Assembly: GCA_035517515.1 (NCBI GenBank)
Contig: DATIYQ010000296.1
Location: 1-12,192 of the forward strand
Reading direction: 5' to 3'
DNA length: 12,192 nucleotides
Source of the DNA: JOPF136 sp035517515
Lineage (GTDB): Bacteria; Acidobacteriota; Terriglobia; Acidiferrales; UBA7541
A program made the position numbers and the translations under genes. Of this stretch, positions 1 to 6,740 are shown piece by piece (the stretch's first letter is position 1; the number at the start of each line of letters is the position of its first letter). Under the pieces are notes generated by a model. That model did no database searches, was not told the DNA's origin, and was given only the letters and a program-made list of their open reading frames with translations.

Positions 1-2
1 GA

Positions 3-1322
3 ATGAACGGGAAACACGCGGCTGCGGCGCGCTGGGCGGCAGGGGCGGCGCTCGCGGTGCTCCTGCTCTTCCCACACCTGCTGCGCGCGCAAGCCGCTGC
101 TGCCGATTCCGCTTCCCGGATTGTCGCGGTGAATTTCGCCGGCTCGACCCGCTTTCCGCCGGACGAGCTGGCGCGGGCCATCGGGCTGGAACCGGGCAAT
201 GTGGTGACGCGGGAAGAAATTCAGGCGGCATCGGACCGGCTGGCGAAGCTCGGATGGTACGAGGGCATCCGCTACGAATTCCATACCACCCCGAAGGGAG
301 TGGAAATCCAGTTCACGCTCACGGACGCGCCCAGCGCCCCGGTGTGGTTCGACAATTTTCCGTGGTATTCCGATGAGGAAATCGTCCAGGCCATCCGCAA
401 CGCGGGGGTGCTCTACGATGGCACCGCACCGGTGGCCGGAACGGCGCTGGATGCCATGCGCGAGGCCATTGCCGGCCTGCTGAAGGCGCGCCACCTGCCC
501 GGCGAAGTCGAAGGCGAAATGGTGGAGGCGCCGGAATCGGAGAGCATGATCGAGCGCTTCCGGGTGACCGGGGCGGATGTGCGCGTCAAGGGCGTGGAAT
601 TTACGGACGAGGTGGCCCAGCAGGACGCGCGCATCGCCGCGGTTCTGGATACGCTGGTGGGAAAACCCTATTCGCGCTATACCCTGGCCATTTTCCTGGT
701 GGAGCACGTGCGGCCGGCGTACAGCTCGCGCGGGTATCTGCACGCGAAGTTCGGAGAACCGGCCGCGCTGTTCACCGGCGATCCCAGCAAGCCCATCGGG
801 AACGAGGTGACTCTGCGCGTGCCCATCGAGCGCGGGATTCAGTACAACTGGGGAGGCGCATCCTGGACGGGAGAGGCGGCTGTGAATGAGGCGGCGCTCA
901 ATTCCCTGCTGGGGTTCACGCCGGGCGAGCCCGCGGACGCACTGAAGCTGCAGGCCGGCTGGGACCGGATCACCGCGGAATATGCCAAGCGCGGCTACTT
1001 GCAGGCCAAGCTCGATCCGGTGGCGAAATTCAATGATTCGGGAGCGCTGGTCTCCTACGCCGTGACCATCCAGGAGGGCGTGCAATTTCGAATGGGGCAA
1101 CTGGTGATCACCGGGCTTTCCCTGGCCGCGGAGCGGCAACTGCTGGCCAGTTGGAAGATCGCCCGGGGCGATGTGTTCGACAATTCCTATTTCGAGGAGT
1201 TTGTGAACGGCGGGGCGCAGAGGCTCTTTGAAAAGACTCCGGTGCGTTTTCAACATGTAGGTCATCTGCTGGACACCAACCCGAAGACCAAGACGGTGGA
1301 CGTGAAACTGGATTTTCAGTGA
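3..1322 (+). CDS. Secreted POTRA-repeat protein without a beta-barrel (BamA/Omp85-related N-terminal modules)
   Basis: This 439-residue exported protein looks like a string of POTRA-type domains. Residues about 11-30 form a signal peptide (Ala/Leu core, likely cleavage near LRA-QA). Successive modules begin near residues 39, 113, 193, 278 and 362. Each shows the pattern of a beta strand, a helix starting with a Glu/Asp-rich turn, an 'RGYL-A' or 'LGWYEG' type second helix, and a closing strand, e.g. SSRGYLHAKF (241-250) and KRGYLQAKLDP (329-339). BamA and TamA use POTRA domains in the periplasm to bind partner and client proteins, but they continue into a 16-strand barrel. Here the protein stops right after the last POTRA strand (VDVKLDFQ), so no barrel is present. 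It may be a soluble periplasmic partner of an assembly machine; that is inference. The ATG lies at the window edge, so an upstream start cannot be excluded, but the signal peptide supports this one. The next gene converges on it. Confidence 0.8.
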   Translation: MNGKHAAAARWAAGAALAVLLLFPHLLRAQAAAADSASRIVAVNFAGSTRFPPDELARAIGLEPGNVVTREEIQAASDRLAKLGWYEGIRYEFHTTPKGVEIQFTLTDAPSAPVWFDNFPWYSDEEIVQAIRNAGVLYDGTAPVAGTALDAMREAIAGLLKARHLPGEVEGEMVEAPESESMIERFRVTGADVRVKGVEFTDEVAQQDARIAAVLDTLVGKPYSRYTLAIFLVEHVRPAYSSRGYLHAKFGEPAALFTGDPSKPIGNEVTLRVPIERGIQYNWGGASWTGEAAVNEAALNSLLGFTPGEPADALKLQAGWDRITAEYAKRGYLQAKLDPVAKFNDSGALVSYAVTIQEGVQFRMGQLVITGLSLAAERQLLASWKIARGDVFDNSYFEEFVNGGAQRLFEKTPVRFQHVGHLLDTNPKTKTVDVKLDFQ

Positions 1323-1374
1323 GTCCGGATCGCCGGGGCGATACGGAAAGCGAGCGGCTGTGCCCGCGGCCGGG

Positions 1375-2949
1375 TCACTTCGGGCTGTGCAACCTCCGGT
1401 AGGGCTCAAAATCCGCGCGGACGTGCGCCAGGATCGCCGCGTCCACCGGGTGCACCAGCGGCTCTTGCGGATTCTTTTCGGAATAAATCTCCAGCGACAC
1501 GGCGTTGCAGCTCGCGGGAATACTGTCATACGGATAGGTGAAGCTTCCCCCGAACGACGTGTCGGTGACCTCGCGCTTCAGATTGAGGAGGTACATCTTG
1601 AAGCGGCCGGGATGGATGGGAGGAATTTCCTTGCCGTCGCACAGCAGCCGCATGCGCGAAAAGTCCGTCTTGAATTTGATCTTGAACATCTGGCTGAATT
1701 CGGGAACCGCGCGGATGGTGATGACCGGCTTGTAGTGCTGCGCCTCCTGCAAGAGCTCCGCGTTTTCCGCCTGCTCATTGCCGCCGGTGCGCTTCGCTTT
1801 CTTCCTGGCCGCCTTCAACTGCTCCTCGTGTTCCAACCAGAAGCGGAGCGGCGGAGTGAGAATCCAGACTTTGAAATCTCCCTCGCCGAAGCTGTAGTCA
1901 TTGGCATCCGGAGCCGCGCCCAGGAGAATGGCCTTCATGGGCTCCACCGGAAACCAGTCTGAGGGTTCCACCGGCAGCAGGACGCTCGAGGGCGGCGCCT
2001 GGCCGGCCATTTTCGCTCTGGCTTGCGCGAAAATCGGCTGCGCATCTTCGATGCGAATGATGCGGGACAGGCGCTCCTGGCGCGCCGCGGTAATCCCCAC
2101 CACCAACCCCTGGTAATCGAACAGCGGACCGCCGGAATTTCCGGGGTTCACGCTGATGTCGGAGTAGATTTCGTGCTCCTCGATTTTGCTGACTACGCCC
2201 ATGGTCAGCGTTTTTTCCTTGCCGAAGGGGCTGCCGATGGTGAAGACCCTCTGGCCCTCCACCACCGGCGCTTTGCCCGCGGGCGCATGCGCCAGCGGCG
2301 CGATGACCGCGCCGGGGAACGCGGAGAGATTCACGCGCAGCACCGCCAGGTCCTTGTCCGGGTCAGAAGCCAGCAATTGCGCCTGCACTTTGTGGCGTTC
2401 GTCAAATTGGACAGCCAGGTAGGGAGAGCGCTCCACCACGTGGGCGTTGGTCAACACCAGGCCGTCAGCATCCACCAGAAATCCGCTGCCTTCGCCGCCC
2501 TCCGCGCGCACCGTCACCACCGCATTTTTCAGCCGCTCGAAGAGCGCGGTCAGTTCCCCGCCGCCCTCCGCGGCCGGCGCCGTCACCGGCACAATCACCG
2601 CATTGTCGTTGCTCAGGTCCAGAGTCTGGCCGGGAGGCGCCAGGCTCAGCTCCAGCTTCCACGAATATTTCTTGCCCTGGAATTCGACCGGCTCCGGCGT
2701 GAGCAGTTGGTAGCGCCCGGCGGGCACGTCGGCTTCGACGATGCCGTCCAGGCCGGTCTTCAAGGCGATGGGCGCCGCGGCCCCGGCAGGCTGCTTTTGC
2801 AGGGTGAAAGAGAATTTGGGAACAGGCTTCAAATTCAGGTCTTTGTCAATCAAGACCACCTGCACCTTCAAGTGAACCGGAGCCTCCTGAGCGAAAGCAG
2901 ACGCCGGGTAAAGCATGAGCGCCGCGAAGCAGATGGCTGTGTTGCGCAT
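1375..2949 (-). CDS. Secreted trypsin-like (HtrA/S1C-type) serine protease with extra N- and C-terminal domains, no PDZ
   Basis: This 524-residue exported serine protease has a signal peptide at 1-20 (cleavage about AFA-QE). Residues 24-125 form a beta-rich domain with DGIVEADVPAGRYQL, resembling carboxypeptidase-regulatory/PEGA-like sandwiches. The chymotrypsin-fold domain spans about 132-290. The catalytic triad is complete: His170 in TNAHVV, Asp200 in DPDKDLAVLRV and Ser272 in NPGNSGGPL, with the GSGFLVD and IGSPFG strands typical of HtrA. HtrA proteins normally carry one or two PDZ domains after the protease. Here the remaining 230 residues show no recognisable PDZ; they contain a charged helix (about 372-405) and a beta-rich end. 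An envelope quality-control or processing role is inferred. The ATG at 2949 was preferred over the upstream codon at 3009 because it begins a clean signal peptide and because a promoter-like element covers the longer start. No good Shine-Dalgarno is visible. Confidence 0.88.
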   Translation of the reverse strand: MRNTAICFAALMLYPASAFAQEAPVHLKVQVVLIDKDLNLKPVPKFSFTLQKQPAGAAAPIALKTGLDGIVEADVPAGRYQLLTPEPVEFQGKKYSWKLELSLAPPGQTLDLSNDNAVIVPVTAPAAEGGGELTALFERLKNAVVTVRAEGGEGSGFLVDADGLVLTNAHVVERSPYLAVQFDERHKVQAQLLASDPDKDLAVLRVNLSAFPGAVIAPLAHAPAGKAPVVEGQRVFTIGSPFGKEKTLTMGVVSKIEEHEIYSDISVNPGNSGGPLFDYQGLVVGITAARQERLSRIIRIEDAQPIFAQARAKMAGQAPPSSVLLPVEPSDWFPVEPMKAILLGAAPDANDYSFGEGDFKVWILTPPLRFWLEHEEQLKAARKKAKRTGGNEQAENAELLQEAQHYKPVITIRAVPEFSQMFKIKFKTDFSRMRLLCDGKEIPPIHPGRFKMYLLNLKREVTDTSFGGSFTYPYDSIPASCNAVSLEIYSEKNPQEPLVHPVDAAILAHVRADFEPYRRLHSPK

Positions 2950-2978
2950 GTGGCGAGTGCCGCGATGGGAAGCCCAGT

Positions 2979-3005
2979 GGTATATAAATTCGAGATAGGT
3001 GTCAA
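2979..3005 (-). promoter_or_regulatory. Candidate sigma70-type promoter for the secreted protease
   Basis: Read on the minus strand, a perfect TTGACA (3005-3000) is followed after 15 bp by TATACC (2984-2979), within an AT-rich patch that stands out from the GC-rich surroundings. The 15-bp spacer is shorter than the usual 17. Transcription would start near 2972, giving a leader of about 22 nt to the ATG at 2949. Assigned by eye only. Confidence 0.45.
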
Positions 3006-3071
3006 GCAATCATCCCTGCCGCGGACGCTCGAAGCCGCGGCGATGGCGCGCGGCACGGCCCGGCACTGCGC

Positions 3072-3077
3072 TATACT
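3072..3077 (+). promoter_or_regulatory. Candidate -10 element for larE
   Basis: TATACT matches the TATAAT consensus at five of six positions and lies 13 nt before the larE ATG, so the leader would be only about 7 nt. No convincing -35 hexamer is seen 16-18 bp upstream, and no Shine-Dalgarno precedes the start. Weak evidence. Confidence 0.25.
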
Positions 3078-3090
3078 GCGGCACACGCAC

Positions 3091-3918
3091 ATGGAAACCG
3101 GGAAGCAAATCGAGACGCAGAAGGAAGGCCGGCTGCTCGAACGGCTTTCCGGCCTCGCGTCCCTGCTGGTGGCGCTATCCGGGGGCGCGGACTCGGCGTA
3201 TCTGGCCTGGGCCGCCGGCCGCGCGCTGGGGCCACGCGCTCTCGCGGTGACCGCGCTTTCGCCCAGCTTTCCGGCGTATGACCGCGAGCAGGTGGAACTG
3301 CTGGTGCGCACCGCCGGGCTGCGGCATCAATTCGTGACTACGCAGGAAGTAGAGAATCCGCTCTACGCCGCCAACCGCCCGGACCGCTGTTACTACTGCA
3401 AGGACGAATTGTTTACCGTACTTGGCCGGCTGGCGGCGGAACGCGGAATCGCGGCGGTTGCTTACGGCGTGAACGCGGACGACACCGGGGACTTCCGGCC
3501 GGGCCACCGCGCCGCGGGAGAGCATGCCGCGCTTTCGCCACTGCTCGACGCCGGACTGCACAAAGCGGAAATCCGCTGGCTCTCGCAGCGCGCAGGCCTG
3601 CCCACGTGGGATCGTCCAGCCTCCGCGTGCCTGGCCTCGCGCATCCCGTACGGCTCGGAGGTGACGCCCGAAAAACTCGCGCAGGTGGAGCGGGGCGAGG
3701 CGGAATTGCGAGAGCTGGGTTTCCGGCAGTTCCGCGTGCGACATCATGGCGAACTGGCGCGTGTGGAGATCGCCCCCGATGAACTGCCCCGCGCGCTCGA
3801 GGGGCAGATGGCGCGGGAAATGGCGCGGCGCCTGAAGGCCGCGGGCTTTCTGTACGTGACGCTGGATCTGGAAGGATACCGGCAAGGAGCGATGAACGAG
3901 GTGCTCAAGCTGCGCTGA
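3091..3918 (+). CDS. larE: ATP-dependent sacrificial sulfur transferase LarE
   Basis: This 275-residue cytoplasmic PP-loop enzyme of the LarE family fits the usual length. LarE adenylates a carboxylate of the pyridinium biscarboxylic acid mononucleotide made by LarB. It then donates sulfur, from its own cysteine in the single-cysteine type, toward the nickel-pincer nucleotide cofactor of lactate racemase and relatives. The PP-loop ATP site is SGGADS (30-35). The family signature PDRCYYCKDELF lies at 97-108, and SACLASRIPYG at 178-188. Cys180 in the latter corresponds by position and context to the sacrificial cysteine (Cys176 of the Lactobacillus plantarum enzyme). The C-terminal 70 residues, with FRVRHHGELARVEI, form the second conserved domain. 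No larB, larC or racemase gene is in the window. The ATG at 3091 fits the family N-terminus; an in-frame ATG at 3043 would add 16 unremarkable residues. Neither start has a good Shine-Dalgarno. Confidence 0.92.
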   Translation: METGKQIETQKEGRLLERLSGLASLLVALSGGADSAYLAWAAGRALGPRALAVTALSPSFPAYDREQVELLVRTAGLRHQFVTTQEVENPLYAANRPDRCYYCKDELFTVLGRLAAERGIAAVAYGVNADDTGDFRPGHRAAGEHAALSPLLDAGLHKAEIRWLSQRAGLPTWDRPASACLASRIPYGSEVTPEKLAQVERGEAELRELGFRQFRVRHHGELARVEIAPDELPRALEGQMAREMARRLKAAGFLYVTLDLEGYRQGAMNEVLKLR

Positions 3919-3973
3919 GCGGGTGGTGGGCGCTGGAGCAGTGATCCCTTGTCCGCGCATGGGGAAGCACACA

Positions 3974-3995
3974 GGCGGAAGCCGCCGCTTTCCGC
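3974..3995 (+). terminator. Weak hairpin downstream of larE
   Basis: GGCGG-AAG-CCGCC (3974-3986) can form a 5-bp stem, and GCGGAA (3975-3980) can alternatively pair with TTCCGC (3990-3995). Only a three-T run follows the first stem. It could end larE transcription or act in the leader of the next gene. The evidence is weak. Confidence 0.2.
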
Positions 3996-4031
3996 GGAAC
4001 ATTTCCCCCGGCGCGTTCGTTTTACCGGTAA
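3990..4031. promoter_or_regulatory. Two 10-bp palindromes upstream of the DUF4097 gene (possible operator pair)
   Basis: TTCCGCGGAA (3990-3999) and TTACCGGTAA (4022-4031) are both perfect palindromes sharing the TT-CCG-AA framework. Their centres are 32 bp apart, close to three helical turns, so a dimeric regulator could bind both on one face of the DNA. The second ends 18 bp before the GTG start at 4050. No regulator is identified; the operator role is inference. Confidence 0.3.
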
Positions 4032-4039
4032 GAGGCGGC

Positions 4040-4044
4040 GAGAG
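4040..4044 (+). promoter_or_regulatory. Purine-rich ribosome binding site candidate for the DUF4097 gene
   Basis: GAGAG lies 5 nt before the GTG at 4050 and 11 nt before the in-frame ATG at 4056. Either start is usable. GTG was chosen for the better spacing, and the difference is two residues. Confidence 0.35.
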
Positions 4045-4049
4045 ACTCC

Positions 4050-5066
4050 GTGCGCATGAATCCACTCATCCCTTCGCGCACCCGGCCCATGATTGCCGGC
4101 GCCGCGGCCGTGCTGGCCGCGGTGCTGGCTCAGTCCGCCTGTATGGTGAGCGGGCCGGGCCGATCCTTCGATCGCACGCTGAAAGTGGATGGGCCGGTGC
4201 GGCTGGATATCAGCTCCGGATCCGGAAAGATCGTGATCCGCGGCGGCGCGCCCGGCGTGGTGCACATCCACGGCGACGTACGCGTGGGCGGCTTCATTCT
4301 GGACGGGAGATCGCGGCGCATCGACGAGATCACCGAGAATCCGCCCATCGAACAGAGCGGCAATTCCATCCGCATCGGCAGACGCCTGCAGGATCCGCTG
4401 TTTTCCTGGGTGACGATCAGCTACACGGTGGAGACCCCCGAGGATTCCGAAGTGAAGGCCAAGAACGGTTCCGGCGGCATCGAGGTATCGGACCTGAAGG
4501 AGCCGCTGACGTTGACCACCGGCTCGGGGATTCTCTCGGTGGAAAACGCCGGGGACGATCTCTCCCTGAACGTGGGCAGCGGCGGGGCGCGGGCCACCCA
4601 CGTGGGGGGCAACATCAATTTCCAGTGCGGCTCCGGCCGGGTGGCGCTGGAAGATGTGCGGGAGGAAATCCGCGGCACGGCGGGCTCCGGGGATATCCAC
4701 ATCCAACAGGCTCACGGGCGCGTGAACGTGCATACCGGCAGCGGGGGAATCTACGTGAGCGGGGCGGTGCAGGATTTGCGCGTGGGCACCGGCTCCGGCA
4801 ACGTCGAGGTAAGGGGAAATCCGGCGCCCGACGCATTCTGGGACCTGGGCACCAGTTCCGGCCGCATCGCGCTGACGGTTCCCTCGGGAGCAGGTTTTTC
4901 CTTGACCGCGCGCACCGCCTCCGGCAACGTGCAGGCCGGACTGCCCATCATGATCGAAGAACAATCGCGGCGGGTGCTGCGGGCGCGCGTGGGCGACGGC
5001 CGGGCCCACGTCAACCTGCAAACAGGTTCTGGAAATATCCGCATCCAGCAGGGCGGGGCCAGCTAA
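4050..5066 (+). CDS. Exported DUF4097-type beta-solenoid repeat protein
   Basis: This 338-residue protein has a hydrophobic N-terminal export segment (about 12-30) followed by Cys31. The residues before the Cys (Q-S-A) fit a lipobox poorly, so lipoprotein status is uncertain. The mature part contains repeated G-S-G turns followed by short strands: SGSGKIVIRGG near 57, then GSG-like turns at about 140, 158, 177, 194, 212, 230 and 248, degenerate copies at 269 and 290, and a last one at 326. Between 140 and 248 the period is 17-19 residues, which implies a regular right-handed beta-solenoid as expected of the DUF4097 ('putative adhesin') family. The molecular role of that family is not well defined; a surface, periplasmic or membrane-associated scaffold is possible. 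The gene follows larE by 131 bp and is probably separately transcribed. It converges on the deacetylase gene. Start is GTG at 4050 or ATG at 4056. Confidence 0.85.
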   Translation: MRMNPLIPSRTRPMIAGAAAVLAAVLAQSACMVSGPGRSFDRTLKVDGPVRLDISSGSGKIVIRGGAPGVVHIHGDVRVGGFILDGRSRRIDEITENPPIEQSGNSIRIGRRLQDPLFSWVTISYTVETPEDSEVKAKNGSGGIEVSDLKEPLTLTTGSGILSVENAGDDLSLNVGSGGARATHVGGNINFQCGSGRVALEDVREEIRGTAGSGDIHIQQAHGRVNVHTGSGGIYVSGAVQDLRVGTGSGNVEVRGNPAPDAFWDLGTSSGRIALTVPSGAGFSLTARTASGNVQAGLPIMIEEQSRRVLRARVGDGRAHVNLQTGSGNIRIQQGGAS

Positions 5067-5112
5067 CCGGGATTTCTCACCACGCCGCGGAAATTCTGTC
5101 GTAGTTGGGTGT

Positions 5113-5129
5113 CGCTCAAGCTTTGAGCG
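5113..5129. terminator. Hairpin in the convergent gap between the DUF4097 gene and the deacetylase gene
   Basis: CGCTCAA (5113-5119) pairs perfectly with TTGAGCG (5123-5129) across a 3-nt loop. It lies in the only intergenic space between two converging genes, so a bidirectional termination role is plausible. Neither side has a T-tract, so it is not a classic intrinsic terminator. A second inverted repeat, GCAGCGC/GCGCTGC (5136-5142 and 5163-5169), follows. Confidence 0.3.
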
Positions 5130-5208
5130 GTCAACGCAGCGCCGCGAAGGACCGCGCGCCACGCGCTGCACAGAATAGAACCGGGGCCTGAAATCTGAAA
5201 CCTGCGGA

Positions 5209-6132
5209 CTAGCGGGCGGGCGCCGCGCGCCTCTCGATTTCGCTGGCGGCAAGAATCGTATTCACGTGAATGCGCACGGTATCTTCTGTGTGGCGCGCGT
5301 AGCCGCCCGCGGGAGTGATGGCCACGGGGATGCCCAGCCGGCGGGCGTGCTCAAACACCAGCCGATCGCGCCGCTTCAGTCCTTCGATGCTCAGGGAGAG
5401 TCCACCCAACTGGTCCTCGCAGAAGGGGTCCGCGCCCCCGATGTAAAAGAGCAGGTCCGGGAAGAATTCCTGAAGCGCTTCCATGAGCTTTTTCTCCAGG
5501 ATCGGCAGGTAATCCTCGTCGCCGGTTCCGTCGGGCAAATGAATATCGATATTGGAGGGCGGCTTGGGAAAAGGATAGTTGTTCTCCTGGTGGATGGAGA
5601 GAGTGAAAACATCGGGGTCGCCGCCAAAGATGGCCGCGGTGCCGTTTCCATGGTGCACGTCGGTGTCCACGATCATCGCGGTACGGATCGCCTGGCCGGC
5701 TTGCAGGTGGCGAATGGCCACGGCCACATCGTGGATGGCGCAAAATCCTTCACCGTGGTCCGGATACGCGTGATGCAATCCGCCGGCGAGGTTCGCGGCA
5801 AACCCTTCGGCCAATGCGCGCTCGCCGGCCAGAATCGAGCCGCCCGCCGCCAGCCAAACCGCGTCCACCATTTCGCGCGACCAGGGAATCTCCAGCCGCA
5901 TCAGTTCCTGGATGGAGAGATGGCCGCTCTTCAGCTTGCGCACCCACTCGAGCGAATGCACGCGAAGCATGTCTTCGTCTTGCGCGGGGGCCGGGGCAAG
6001 AAAATCTTCGGCCTGTGCCACTCCATCGCGCAGCAGGGCCTCGTAAATCAGGCGGTATTTCTGCGAAGGAAAAACATGGGCACCAAGGTTGAGATCGTAG
6101 CCCGGATGATAGATCAGCTTGAAAGGCAGCAT
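5209..6132 (-). CDS. Zinc-dependent histone-deacetylase-family (arginase-fold) amidohydrolase, class IV-like
   Basis: This 307-residue enzyme of the HDAC/AcuC/acetylpolyamine amidohydrolase superfamily removes acyl groups from lysine or polyamine amines using an active-site metal. All catalytic elements are visible: the tandem histidines His120-His121 in AGGLHHAYPDHGEGFC, the metal ligands Asp158 and His160 in DTDVHHGNG, Asp235 in IGGADP, and the transition-state tyrosine Tyr278 in PAGGYA. The compact length and the GGLHH...GFCAIHD arrangement resemble the HDAC11-like (class IV) branch more than class I; subclass is my judgement. The true substrate in bacteria of this type is not predictable from sequence. 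The ATG at 6132 matches the family N-terminus (KLIYHPGYDL); the open frame to 6309 encodes an Arg/Pro-rich shadow. A 5-bp hairpin, CCGTC/GACGG (6143-6159), lies about 10 nt before the start, and no Shine-Dalgarno is obvious. No acetyltransferase gene is adjacent. Confidence 0.9.
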   Translation of the reverse strand: MLPFKLIYHPGYDLNLGAHVFPSQKYRLIYEALLRDGVAQAEDFLAPAPAQDEDMLRVHSLEWVRKLKSGHLSIQELMRLEIPWSREMVDAVWLAAGGSILAGERALAEGFAANLAGGLHHAYPDHGEGFCAIHDVAVAIRHLQAGQAIRTAMIVDTDVHHGNGTAAIFGGDPDVFTLSIHQENNYPFPKPPSNIDIHLPDGTGDEDYLPILEKKLMEALQEFFPDLLFYIGGADPFCEDQLGGLSLSIEGLKRRDRLVFEHARRLGIPVAITPAGGYARHTEDTVRIHVNTILAASEIERRAAPAR

Positions 6133-6283
6133 GGCCGCGCGCCCGTCTCGGCGGGACGGTCCAGAGTATCCGCAAGCGGGGCCGGAAGCAAAGAGATGAG
6201 GCCAATAAACTGCGCGGCGCGGGCGCGGGGCATCCGCCAGGGGACGCCGATTGGGTTTTCGTGGGGGCGTTCCGCGAGTGTGG

Positions 6284-6289
6284 TAGAGT
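6284..6289 (+). promoter_or_regulatory. Candidate -10 element placing transcription start at the Cys-rich gene ATG
   Basis: TAGAGT fits the loose TANNNT form of a -10 element and is followed by 7 nt and then the ATG at 6297, the geometry expected for a leaderless transcript. There is no clear Shine-Dalgarno and no clear -35. Low confidence, by-eye assignment. Confidence 0.25.
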
Positions 6290-6296
6290 GTCGGGC

Positions 6297-6728
6297 ATGC
6301 GCCGCGCACTGGCCATCGCCGTTTTTCTCAGCCTGCTGGCGGGCAGTGCCCCGGTGTGGTCTGCGGGCGGATGCTGCGGAGATTCCGAGTGCTGCAAAAA
6401 CGGCATCTGTCCCATGCACCGTCCTCAAAAGCCTGGTGCGGCGCGCAGCAATACGCCCGACCGGGAACCCCATTGCAAGTCCACGGCAGGAGTCCCGCCG
6501 GAGCAGGCGAAGCAGTGCCGCGCCAGCGGGGAATGCACTCACCAGCCCGCAGCCGTGCAGACAGCGTCACAGCTTCGCGCCGTGCTTCCGGCCGTGTTGG
6601 TGGCCGCCACGCTGGGAAGAGAGCGCACGGCTCCCTGGGTCCGGCGTGAAGCGCCCGTGGCCGGCTTTCTTTCACCTCCGTTTCATCCCCCTCGTCCCGC
6701 CGGTTTTTCCATCGCTCACCTGAGCTAA
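6297..6728 (+). CDS. Small exported cysteine-rich protein with CPMH motif, possible metal binding
   Basis: This 143-residue protein begins with a clear signal peptide (1-23, cleavage about VWS-AG). The mature N-terminus is packed with cysteines: Cys26, 27, 32, 33 and 38, then Pro39-Met40-His41, so CCGDSECC is followed shortly by ICPMH. Cys60, 74 and 80 follow, with scattered histidines. A weaker hydrophobic segment lies at about 94-105, and the C-terminal third is Pro/Arg-rich. I do not recognise a named family. Vicinal Cys pairs plus Met/His resemble soft-metal (Cu, Zn, Hg) ligand sets, and CPMH recalls the core of YHS/heavy-metal-binding motifs, but binding is inferred. Eight cysteines in an exported protein could equally form disulfides. 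The same-strand receptor gene starts 155 bp downstream, which suggests a functional pair. The ATG at 6297 starts the signal peptide directly; the in-frame GTG at 6261 would spoil it. The gene is divergent from the deacetylase gene. Confidence 0.72.
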   Translation: MRRALAIAVFLSLLAGSAPVWSAGGCCGDSECCKNGICPMHRPQKPGAARSNTPDREPHCKSTAGVPPEQAKQCRASGECTHQPAAVQTASQLRAVLPAVLVAATLGRERTAPWVRREAPVAGFLSPPFHPPRPAGFSIAHLS

Positions 6729-6740
6729 TCCGGGCCGCAG

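Noticed and set aside
1329..1374. Hairpins ATCGCC/GGCGAT and CCCG/CGGG in the first convergent gap as a terminator
   Set aside because: The stems are short (4-6 bp), one has a 2-nt loop, and there is no T-tract on either strand.
1360..1962. 200-codon open frame antisense to the protease 3' end
   Set aside because: Its composition is typical of a shadow; the protease frame continues through the region without interruption.
2023..3090. Long plus-strand open frame running antisense through the protease gene into larE
   Set aside because: It is a GC-driven shadow, Arg/His/Gln-rich with no recognisable domain; only the part from 3091 (larE) shows family motifs.
3744..5252. 502-codon minus-strand open frame across the larE 3' end and the DUF4097 gene
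   Set aside because: The translation is His/Arg/Pro-rich and motif-free, while the opposite strand encodes clear families.
5266..6723. 485-codon plus-strand open frame antisense to the deacetylase gene and overlapping the Cys-rich gene
   Set aside because: No domain is visible, and the overlapping deacetylase and signal-peptide frames are far more convincing.
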